A stretch of 12,534 bases of DNA from Brevundimonas sp. Its GTDB lineage: Bacteria; Pseudomonadota; Alphaproteobacteria; Caulobacterales; Caulobacteraceae. A program made the position numbers and the translations under genes. A model generated the notes under the pieces. That model worked only from the letters and a program-made list of their open reading frames with translations. It did no database searches and was not told where the DNA came from. Shown here piece by piece: positions 6,621-12,534 of this stretch. Positions within the stretch are counted from its first letter, which is position 1, and each line of letters opens with the position of its first letter. The stretch is taken from NCBI GenBank assembly GCA_024711185.1, contig JANJTI010000230.1, forward strand, positions 1 to 12,534, given 5' to 3'.

Positions 6621-6857
6621 TCAGCCCGGGCTGTTGCCGGGGCCGTCGAAGGGAGTCGAGCCGGGACCGCCCTCGATGGGCAGCTGTCGGTTCGGGCGAT
6701 TGATGGTGGCCGGTTCCGGCAGGCTTTCGGCCTCGGCGCTGCGCAGGCCGCGCTCGGTGCGTTTGGCCGGCGGCGCGTCCAGGTCGGCCATGCGGCCGCA
6801 GCCGGCGGCGGAGAGGGCGATCAGGGCGGCGAGGCCCGCGACGGTCAGCTTCTTCAT
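6621..6857 (-). CDS. lptM: Small LptM-like lipoprotein
   Basis: A 78-residue lipoprotein. The signal peptide ([19 protein letters not shown]) ends at a lipobox with Cys20, followed by [10 protein letters not shown], which resembles the Cys-Gly-x-x-x-x-Leu-x-x-Pro-Pro start of LptM (YifL). The rest is Pro/Gly/Asn rich and probably unstructured. In E. coli, LptM is an outer-membrane lipoprotein that helps LptD mature; a similar role here is inference. The ATG at 6857 overlaps the argH TGA as ATGA and has GAGGGG eight bases upstream, and lysA follows 15 bases after its stop. A small lipoprotein between argH and lysA, or before lysA/dapF, is a recurring arrangement in proteobacteria. The gene is easily missed because a longer frame through argH covers it. 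Confidence 0.82.
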   Translation of the reverse strand: MKKLTVAGLAALIALSAAGCGRMADLDAPPAKRTERGLRSAEAESLPEPATINRPNRQLPIEGGPGSTPFDGPGNSPG

Positions 6858-8236
6858 TCCGGTGTCCCCTCGGCCAGACGGCCCTTCCAGTCGGCGATGC
6901 GCGCCCGGACCTGCTCCGGCGCGGTTCCCCCGTAGCTGCGGCGGCTGGCGACCGAGGCCTCGGGCGTGAGCACCTTGTACACCGCTTCCGTCACGCCGGC
7001 ATGCAGGGCCTGCAATTCTCCGAGGGGCAGGTCGACCAGTCCGACGCCCAGCGCTTCGGCCCGCTTCACCGCAGAGCCGGTGACGTGGTGCGCCTGGCGG
7101 AACGGCAGGTTCAGCTCGCGCACGAGCCAGTCGGCCAGATCGGTGGCCGTCGAGAAGCCGGCTTCGGCGGCGGCGGCCATGCGCGCCGTGTCCGGACGCA
7201 GCGCCGCGACCATTGCCGTCATCGCCCCCAGCGCCAGCTCCAGTGCGTCGAAGGCCTCGAACACCGGCGGCTTGTCCTCCTGCATGTCCTTCGAATAGGC
7301 CAGCGGCAGCCCCTTCATCACCGTCGACAGGGCGACCAGCGAGCCCATGATCCGCCCCGTCTTGGCGCGCACCAGCTCGGCGGCGTCGGGATTGCGCTTC
7401 TGCGGCATGATCGACGAGCCGGTGGTCAGGTCGTCGGGCAGGCTGGCGAAGCCGAACATCGGCGTCATCCAGACCACGATCTCCTCGGCCAGCCGCGACA
7501 GGTGCCCTGCGCAGATCGAGGCCGCGGCCAGGCTTTCCAGCGCGAAATCGCGGTCGGACACGGCGTCCAGGGAATTGGCCATCGGCCGGTCGAAGCCCAG
7601 TTCGGCCGCGGTCATCTGCCGGTCGATGGGGAAGGGCGATCCGGCCAGAGCCGCCGCGCCCAGCGGGCTCTCGTTCATCCGCGCCCGGGCGTCGGTGAAG
7701 CGGCCGGCGTCGCGCCCGAACATCTCGACATAGGCCATCAGATGGTGGCCCAGGGTCACCGGCTGGGCGGTCTGCAGATGGGTGAAGCCGGGCATCAGGT
7801 CGGCGGCGTGCTGCTCCGCCCGCGCCAGCAGCGCCCGCTGCAGCCCCTGCAGCTGCGCCACGGTCCGGTCGCAGGCGTCCCGCACCCACAGGCGGAAGTC
7901 GACGGCCACCTGGTCGTTGCGACTGCGCGCCGTGTGCAGCCGCCCCGAGGGCTCGCCGACCAGCTCGGCCAGCCGCGCCTCCACGTTCATGTGGATGTCC
8001 TCGAAGCGGTCGCGGAACGGGAAGCTCCCGTCGCGCATCTCGGCCTCGACCGCGTCCAGGCCGCCGAGGATGGCCTCGGCGTCGGCGGCCGAGACGATCC
8101 CCTGCGCCGCCAGCATGCGGCAGTGGGCCCGCGATCCGGCCAGATCCTGGGCCCACAGCCGCCGGTCGACGCCGATCGAGACGTTGATCGCCTGCATGAT
8201 TTCGGCCGGCTGGGCGGAGAAGCGGCCGCCCCACAT
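6854..8236 (-). CDS. argH: Argininosuccinate lyase
   Basis: Splits argininosuccinate into arginine and fumarate, the last step of arginine synthesis; a cytoplasmic homotetramer. The 460-residue product shows the family order: WGGRF at 2-6, HTARSRNDQ at 101-109, THLQTAQP with Thr152-His153 at 152-159, and the fumarase/ASL signature [12 protein letters not shown] at 273-284, where the catalytic serine loop lies. Length matches the usual 457-464 residues. I prefer ATG 8236 because AAAGG stands seven bases upstream and the family begins close to WGGRF. An in-frame ATG at 8299 would add 21 residues and make its start codon interlock with that of tlpA on the other strand; it lacks a good ribosome binding site, but some alphaproteobacterial homologues do carry short extensions. 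The stop overlaps the lptM-like start (ATGA). Confidence 0.96.
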   Translation of the reverse strand: MWGGRFSAQPAEIMQAINVSIGVDRRLWAQDLAGSRAHCRMLAAQGIVSAADAEAILGGLDAVEAEMRDGSFPFRDRFEDIHMNVEARLAELVGEPSGRLHTARSRNDQVAVDFRLWVRDACDRTVAQLQGLQRALLARAEQHAADLMPGFTHLQTAQPVTLGHHLMAYVEMFGRDAGRFTDARARMNESPLGAAALAGSPFPIDRQMTAAELGFDRPMANSLDAVSDRDFALESLAAASICAGHLSRLAEEIVVWMTPMFGFASLPDDLTTGSSIMPQKRNPDAAELVRAKTGRIMGSLVALSTVMKGLPLAYSKDMQEDKPPVFEAFDALELALGAMTAMVAALRPDTARMAAAAEAGFSTATDLADWLVRELNLPFRQAHHVTGSAVKRAEALGVGLVDLPLGELQALHAGVTEAVYKVLTPEASVASRRSYGGTAPEQVRARIADWKGRLAEGTPE

Positions 8237-8297
8237 GTCTTGACCTTTGCCCGCCCCGGGGGCTTTGGTCGTGGTTTCGGGAGACGTCGGGTCGGGC

Positions 8298-8927
8298 ATG
8301 AAGGTCTCGAAGGCGGTGATCGGCGCGATTGCGGGCGTGCTGCTGGTCGGAGCGATCGGCGGCGCCGCGCTGCTATACGCCAAACCCGGCCTGATCGACA
8401 AAGCCGCCGCGCCGCCGGCCCCCGCCAGGAGCGAACTGGCCCGCTTCGCCCTCGGCTCCCTCGCCCGGCTGGAGACACCCGCTGCGCTCGCCGCCGCTCC
8501 CGCCTATGTCTTCAAGACCCGCGACGGCGCCGACGCGACGCTGGCCGATTTCCGCGGCAAGGTGGTGGTGGTCAATCTCTGGGCCATGTGGTGCGCGCCC
8601 TGCCGGACCGAGATGCCGACGCTCGCGCGGCTGGCCGAAGTCTATGAGGGCACGGACCTGGTCGTGCTGCCGATCAATGTCGACGCCACGCCGGACGCCA
8701 TCGCGGACGCCAGGAGCTTCATCGACGTGCATGAGCCGCTGCCGTTGTACAGCGACCCGAAATTCCAGCTCCCGTTCGAGCTCCCCGGCAAGGGCAAGAT
8801 GCCCCAGACGATCCTGCTCGACCGGCAGGGCCGCATCCGCGCCCACTTCTCCGGCGAGGCCGACTGGGCCAGCGCCGAGGCGCGGGCGCTGATGGACGCC
8901 CTGCTGGCGGAGCCCGCCCCGGCCTAG
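8298..8927 (+). CDS. tlpA: TlpA-family thiol:disulfide oxidoreductase, membrane anchored
   Basis: The 209-residue protein has an N-terminal hydrophobic anchor (about 6-28), so its thioredoxin domain (about 65-205) faces the periplasm. The active site is Trp98-Cys99-Ala100-Pro101-Cys102, with the cis-proline Pro169 in KMPQT. TlpA-type proteins reduce specific periplasmic disulfides, classically during cytochrome oxidase copper-centre or cytochrome c maturation; the target here is not shown. The start ATG at 8298 puts a Lys just before the anchor, as expected. GGGAG is 14 bases upstream, longer than ideal, and an in-frame GTG at 8271 is an alternative. It is divergent from argH. Its TAG stop and the TAG of the convergent lipoprotein gene share the palindrome CTAG at 8924-8927. 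Confidence 0.92.
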   Translation: MKVSKAVIGAIAGVLLVGAIGGAALLYAKPGLIDKAAAPPAPARSELARFALGSLARLETPAALAAAPAYVFKTRDGADATLADFRGKVVVVNLWAMWCAPCRTEMPTLARLAEVYEGTDLVVLPINVDATPDAIADARSFIDVHEPLPLYSDPKFQLPFELPGKGKMPQTILLDRQGRIRAHFSGEADWASAEARALMDALLAEPAPA

Positions 8928-9181
8928 TTGCCGCGGGTGTCGGTGACGGTTTCCGCCTTCTGCTCCTCGGCCTCGACCTCCAGCCGGTCGGTGCCCTCGT
9001 CGATCTCCTGGGCGACCTCTCGCGCGCCGGCCTCGATGGCTGAACCGACCTGGGCGGCTTCTTCCCGCAGGGAGGCGCCCGCCTCGTTGGCCTCGGCCTG
9101 GGTTTCGTCCTGTTCCGCCTCGGTGCAGGCGGCGGCCCCCAGGGCCAGGGCGGCGACGGCGGCGAGAGCGATGGTGCGCAT
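8924..9181 (-). CDS. Small acidic lipoprotein of unknown function
   Basis: An 85-residue product that I do not recognise. MRTIALAAVAALALGAAA is a signal peptide leading to a probable lipobox at Cys19 (LGAAAC). The mature 66 residues after the cysteine contain 16 Glu and 4 Asp against 5 Arg/Lys, are Ala rich and lack proline, which suggests one or two charged helices or a coiled coil. The ATG at 9181 has a strong AAGGGGGAG just upstream. It lies 32 bases after the PepSY-type gene on the same strand with no hairpin between them, so it may be the third gene of that operon. It ends against tlpA with shared stop-codon bases, leaving no room for a terminator. It resembles entericidin-like lipoproteins only in being small and exported; I assign no function. 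Confidence 0.75.
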   Translation of the reverse strand: MRTIALAAVAALALGAAACTEAEQDETQAEANEAGASLREEAAQVGSAIEAGAREVAQEIDEGTDRLEVEAEEQKAETVTDTRGN

Positions 9182-9213
9182 GGGATCTCCCCCTTGGCGT
9201 TGAACCTTGGCGG

Positions 9214-10296
9214 TTAACGCCCCGGCGCCCCGGCGGTTGCGACCGGCGCGCCCCGGGAGGAGCGCCGCCGGCGCGGCTTGATCAGGAAGGACCAGGTCCC
9301 CACCCCGCCCAGCGCCGCCAGCGCCAGGCCTGAGAGGGCGACGACCAGATCGTACAGCCAGCCGCCCACCGAGGCCGCGTGGATCGGATAGAGGGCGTTC
9401 TGCAGCCGCGTCCCGCCCCCGAGGGTCTGGGCGTCGACGGTCTGGACCACCCGGCTGGTGGCCGGGTCGATCAGGGCCACGGTCCGCCCGTTGGGGTGCC
9501 ACTCTCCGGGCTGGCGCAGGCGCACCGTGGCGGGCTTGCCGGGCTCGGGCGGCAGGCCGGCGGTGCGGAGGCGAGCTTCGGGGAAGGCCGCCTGGGCGGC
9601 GGCCAGCGCGACGGGCCAGTCCACCGGGCCCTCCCCCACCACCGGCGGAGGCGGAGCCGCCGCGGGATCAGGCGCCAGGGCCTGCAACAACGCCCGGGTC
9701 TGGTCGCTGAATACGATCGCCCCGCCGGTCAGGCACAGCAGGAAAACCGGCGCGGCGAAGATCAGGCCGAGGTTGCGGTGGCTGGCCACCAGGTCGCGTC
9801 GTCGGGCCGAGGCCGGCCACACCCGCCAGCCGCTGGCCCGCCAAGCCGGGATCCAGACCACCATTCCCGTCAGCACCAGCAGGGCCCCGGCCAGTCCGGC
9901 GACCCCGGCGACGATCTCGCCCGGCTCCCCCGCCAGCAGGAAGTGGTGCAGGTCGAACACCCAGGCCTCGGCCCGCGCCGTGCCGCCCCATTCGGCCAGC
10001 ACCTGCCCCTCGGCCCCGGCGTAGGCGAAACGCTCGCCCATGTAGACCTTGTGCGCGTCCAGATCGCCGCCGGCGAACACCACGGTCGAGATGGCGTCGC
10101 CGTAGCGGGTCTGCAGCGCGTTGGCCGCCGCCCCCAGTCGCCCCGGATCGGCCGACAGCGCCGCCGGGTCGCGGCCGGCCGTCAGGCGCACCCAGTCGTC
10201 CTCGAACACCAGCAGGGCGCCGCTGAGGCCGAGGACGGCCAGGATCAGGGACAGGATCGCTCCCGCCCAGGCATGGATGAGCCGGATCGCCGCCAT
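9214..10296 (-). CDS. PepSY-associated four-TM membrane protein
   Basis: The 360-residue protein has the PepSY_TM layout: TM1 about 8-31 beginning with RLIHAWAG (His8), a periplasmic domain, FDLHHFL (His116-His117) leading into TM2 about 126-148, SHRNLG (His172) into TM3 about 174-196, a second periplasmic domain about 200-300, and YPIHAASVGG (His306) into TM4 about 313-335, then an Arg-rich cytoplasmic end. The conserved histidines near the membrane could bind haem or metal, and members next to siderophore receptors are proposed to reduce or release iron on the inner membrane; that role is inferred from context. The ATG shares its A with the TonB receptor stop (TGATG), giving tight coupling. 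Longer frames that reach into the receptor gene are out-of-frame readings of it. Confidence 0.88.
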   Translation of the reverse strand: MAAIRLIHAWAGAILSLILAVLGLSGALLVFEDDWVRLTAGRDPAALSADPGRLGAAANALQTRYGDAISTVVFAGGDLDAHKVYMGERFAYAGAEGQVLAEWGGTARAEAWVFDLHHFLLAGEPGEIVAGVAGLAGALLVLTGMVVWIPAWRASGWRVWPASARRRDLVASHRNLGLIFAAPVFLLCLTGGAIVFSDQTRALLQALAPDPAAAPPPPVVGEGPVDWPVALAAAQAAFPEARLRTAGLPPEPGKPATVRLRQPGEWHPNGRTVALIDPATSRVVQTVDAQTLGGGTRLQNALYPIHAASVGGWLYDLVVALSGLALAALGGVGTWSFLIKPRRRRSSRGAPVATAGAPGR

Positions 10297-12419
10297 CAGA
10301 ACCGGCGCGTCACGCCCAGCGTCAGGGTGCGGCCCCGGCCGGCGAAGTAGCGCAGGTTGTCGGTCGGCGCCTGGGTGTCGGAGAAGTAGCTGACATACGG
10401 CTCGTCCAGCAGGTTCTGCACGCCGAGGCTGACGTCGCCGAACGGCGCCCGCCAGACGCCGACGGCGTCGAACAGGGTGTAGCCCTCGAAGCTGTTGCGC
10501 GGATCGCCGCCGTCGAAGTCCCGCTCGAACAGATGCTGGCCCTGCAGCCGCAGGGAGACGTCGCCGCGGTCCATCTCCCCCCACAGCAGCAGGCGATCCG
10601 GCGCGATGTTGGCGCCGTCGAGATCGCTCTCCAGTTCGCCGTCTCCGTTCATGTCCGTGCGGCCGTCGAGGTGCGAATACGCCCCCCCGAAACGGAAAGC
10701 CTCGGTGACGTCGTAGCGAGCCGTGAGCTCCAGCCCCTCGATCTTCGTGGCCTGGCGCTGCACCTCGTAGACGCCGCCGACCATGACCAGCAGGGCCCCG
10801 CGGTCCGACTCCGAACGGAAGGCCGCGGCGGACGCCTGGAACGGGCCGCGCCGGTACTCCAGCCCCACCTCGGTGTTGTCCGAGATCACCGGCGAGACGT
10901 CGAGGAAGGTGTCGACGTCCTGCCCGGGGATGTTGATGCCGCGCAGCACCCGGCCGACGTCGGCCATGCTGAAGCCCTGCGCGAACGAGCCGTAGGCGAT
11001 CAGCCCGTCGACCAGCTCGAAGGTCGCGCCGACGTTGTACAGCGTCTCCTCGAACGATGGCTCGCCCCCGTCCACCTGCTGGGAGCCGTAGGCCCACAGG
11101 GTGGTGAAGTCGTCGACGATCAGGGTCGCGCTCTCGTGCCGCGCGCCGCCCGACAGGTTGAGGCGGCCGTCCAGCAGGCGCTGGTTCAGCTGCACGAACG
11201 GCGCGAGGCTCTCGTAGGTGGTCTCCGGCACCCACATCCGGTCGGTCAGCACCAGCGCCTGGAAGGTGGTGTCGCGCAGGCCGTCGACCCCGATCAACGC
11301 CCGCAGGCCCGGCACGGGATCGACCAGCCGCTCCCAGTCCAGCTTGAAGCCCAGCTTCTCGGAATTGTTGGCCGACTGGTCGAACAGGGTCCCCCGCGGC
11401 GCGATGGCCGGGTCCTGGAAGGTGGCGAAGGCGCCGCCGCCGAACACGCCCTCGTAATCGTGGGCGAACAGCTGGGCGCGGAAGGTCCCGCCCAGCACGT
11501 TGCGATCGCGCCAGCTGAGGGCGGCCGAGGTCACGTCATTGAGCGGCTGGAGGCCCGGCGGCGTGCCCCGGACCGAGGTGGTCGGCGCGCCGGTCGTCCG
11601 GTTCCCGGCCACGGTGACGTAGTCGCCGTCGCCCTCGAGTTCGAAATGGTTGACCCACAGCTCCAGCCGCCGTCCGGCCGAGGGCTCGAAGCCGGCCTTG
11701 GCGAACACCGACCAGCTGGCGCTGTCCTGCACCTCCCCCTGGGCCCCGTCCATGCCGATGCGGCGGTCCTCGCCGTCGTAGAAGGCGCCGCGGTTTTCGC
11801 GCGCGGCCCCCAGCGTCAGGTCCCAGGCGCCGAAGTCGCGGCCGGCGATCCCCGCCAGCTTCCAGCCGAGGCTGTCGCCGAACACGCTGTCGTCGAAGCT
11901 GGTCTGGGCCAGCACCCGGCCGTCCCAGCCGTCGGCGTTCCGCCCCGGGGCCGCGGTGACGTAGTTGACCACCCCGCCGGTGGCCCCGATGCCCTGGATG
12001 GCGTTGGAGCCGAAGATCACCTCGACCCGGTCGATGAAGAAGGGATCGATGGTGTAGCCGTCGCGGCTGTCGTCGCGCAGCGGCGTCGACTGCGGCACCC
12101 CGTCGATCAGGTACAGCGGCGAACGGCCGCGCAGGGTCTCGCCGGATCCGGACAGCTTCTGCCGCGTCGGCGAGAACGACGGCGACAGGGTCGCAACCAG
12201 ATCCACCGCGCTGGCGCCCAGCGCCGTCTGGGTGACGATCTCCTCCGCGTCGATCAGCTGCACCGTCGCCGGAATGGCCGAGCGCGGCGTCTCGGTCCGG
12301 GCCGCGGTGACCACGACCTCGCCCAGCTCCGTCGGGTCCGGCGTCTGCTGGGCCAGGGCAGGCGCGGCCGCGGCGGCGAGGGCGAGCCCGGAGGCGGTGG
12401 CGAGAAGGCGCATGGACAT
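10296..12419 (-). CDS. TonB-dependent outer-membrane receptor, probably for a ferric siderophore
   Basis: Takes a substrate across the outer membrane using TonB/ExbBD energy. The 707-residue precursor has a signal peptide of about 23 residues (cleavage after ALA, before QQTPD), a TonB box at about 34-39 (EVVVTA), a plug domain about 45-155 with YLIDGVPQ, a DRVEVIFGSNAIQGIGATGG segment and VVNYVT, and a 22-strand-type barrel ending in the expected terminal phenylalanine (LGVTRRF). The late GDGELESDLDGANIAPDRL segment recalls IutA/RhtA-type hydroxamate siderophore receptors, but I cannot fix the ligand. With the PepSY gene directly after it and no siderophore synthesis genes in view, use of a ferric siderophore made elsewhere is the likely role. 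Start ATG 12419 has GGGGA nine bases upstream; ATG 12413 is close behind. Frame is intact throughout. Confidence 0.93.
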   Translation of the reverse strand: MSMRLLATASGLALAAAAAPALAQQTPDPTELGEVVVTAARTETPRSAIPATVQLIDAEEIVTQTALGASAVDLVATLSPSFSPTRQKLSGSGETLRGRSPLYLIDGVPQSTPLRDDSRDGYTIDPFFIDRVEVIFGSNAIQGIGATGGVVNYVTAAPGRNADGWDGRVLAQTSFDDSVFGDSLGWKLAGIAGRDFGAWDLTLGAARENRGAFYDGEDRRIGMDGAQGEVQDSASWSVFAKAGFEPSAGRRLELWVNHFELEGDGDYVTVAGNRTTGAPTTSVRGTPPGLQPLNDVTSAALSWRDRNVLGGTFRAQLFAHDYEGVFGGGAFATFQDPAIAPRGTLFDQSANNSEKLGFKLDWERLVDPVPGLRALIGVDGLRDTTFQALVLTDRMWVPETTYESLAPFVQLNQRLLDGRLNLSGGARHESATLIVDDFTTLWAYGSQQVDGGEPSFEETLYNVGATFELVDGLIAYGSFAQGFSMADVGRVLRGINIPGQDVDTFLDVSPVISDNTEVGLEYRRGPFQASAAAFRSESDRGALLVMVGGVYEVQRQATKIEGLELTARYDVTEAFRFGGAYSHLDGRTDMNGDGELESDLDGANIAPDRLLLWGEMDRGDVSLRLQGQHLFERDFDGGDPRNSFEGYTLFDAVGVWRAPFGDVSLGVQNLLDEPYVSYFSDTQAPTDNLRYFAGRGRTLTLGVTRRF

Positions 12420-12447
12420 GAAAGACGTTCCCCGTTTTGTGGGCCCG

Positions 12448-12475
12448 GCCATACGCGAATGCCTCTGCAAGTCAA
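12448..12475 (-). promoter_or_regulatory. Candidate sigma-70-type promoter of the TonB receptor operon
   Basis: On the minus strand, TTGACT (12475-12470) is followed after 16 bases by TATGGC (12453-12448). The -35 matches five of six consensus bases; the -10 is weak, though alphaproteobacterial -10 boxes are often degenerate. Transcription would start near 12441, giving a leader of about 22 bases with the GGGGA ribosome binding site. Position and spacing fit; no experiment supports it. Confidence 0.4.
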
Positions 12476-12479
12476 TCGC
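12455..12479. promoter_or_regulatory. Imperfect palindrome overlapping the promoter, possible repressor operator
   Basis: GCGAATG at 12455-12461 and CAATCGC at 12473-12479 are reverse complements at six of seven positions, separated by 11 bases. The element spans the -35 box and most of the spacer of the candidate promoter, where a repressor would block RNA polymerase. An iron regulator (Fur family) would be expected for a siderophore receptor, but the sequence is not a clear match to the E. coli Fur box, so the regulator is unknown. Confidence 0.3.
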
Positions 12480-12534
12480 AGAAAAGGGCCGGGTGGCGAT
12501 TGCGCGGCGTCACGACGCAGGTACGCCCGCCAAT

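Noticed and set aside
5625..6935. Long plus-strand open frame opposite lysA and the lptM-like gene
   Set aside because: Antisense shadow of LysA with no recognisable motifs and a composition typical of reverse-frame reading.
6621..8234. 537-codon minus-strand frame ending in the LptM-like sequence
   Set aside because: Only the last 78 codons are real; the rest is a shifted reading of argH. Signal peptide, ribosome binding site and ATGA overlap place the start at 6857.
7001..8647. Long plus-strand open frame (548 codons) opposite argH
   Set aside because: It lies antisense to a fully recognisable ArgH. High G+C at third positions removes stops from the opposite strand; the translation is Arg/Gly/Gln-rich with no domain.
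9214..11235. 673-codon minus-strand frame that would fuse extra sequence to the PepSY protein
   Set aside because: The added part is an out-of-frame reading of the TonB receptor, which is intact in its own frame; the TGATG junction and the RLIHAWAG start fix the PepSY start at 10296.

Overview
The window looks like chromosomal DNA of a high-GC alphaproteobacterium, most likely a member of the Caulobacteraceae (Brevundimonas, Caulobacter or Phenylobacterium type). I infer this from the very high G+C at third codon positions, the gene neighbourhoods (ftsE-ftsX-ydcF-plsC facing a ZitP-like zinc-ribbon gene; argH-lptM-lysA facing tlpA) and the large TonB receptor. This is recognition, not a database search. 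Fourteen protein genes cover almost everything. I see no rRNA, tRNA, insertion sequence, CRISPR array, prophage or replication origin.

Layout. (1) Positions 9-2972, minus strand: a tight operon read ftsE, ftsX, a YdcF/SanA-family gene, plsC. It joins the FtsEX division ABC complex to two envelope genes; neighbouring genes overlap or lie within a few bases. (2) Positions 3040-4486, plus strand, divergent from ftsE across 67 bp: a zinc-ribbon/DUF3426 membrane protein of ZitP type, overlapping by 8 bases an HPRT-like phosphoribosyltransferase. (3) Positions 4487-4609: a gene-free convergent gap with two small inverted repeats. (4) Positions 4610-8236, minus strand, read argH, lptM-like lipoprotein, lysA, formyltransferase. 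ArgH is the last step of arginine synthesis and LysA the last step of lysine synthesis. The formyltransferase at the end is compositionally foreign and looks like a later addition. (5) Positions 8298-8927, plus strand: a membrane-anchored TlpA-type thioredoxin, divergent from argH. (6) Positions 8924-12419, minus strand, read TonB-dependent receptor, PepSY-type membrane protein, small acidic lipoprotein: probably an uptake operon for an iron complex, with a plausible promoter and an overlapping imperfect palindrome near the right edge.

Most of the window is ordinary core genome. The parts worth a second look are the orphan sugar-type formyltransferase with atypical codon use and no Shine-Dalgarno sequence, the uncharacterised acidic lipoprotein behind the TonB/PepSY pair, the candidate operator upstream of the TonB receptor, and the packing of division, envelope and polarity genes around one 67-bp divergent spacer. 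I did not find convincing evidence of an undescribed multi-gene system.
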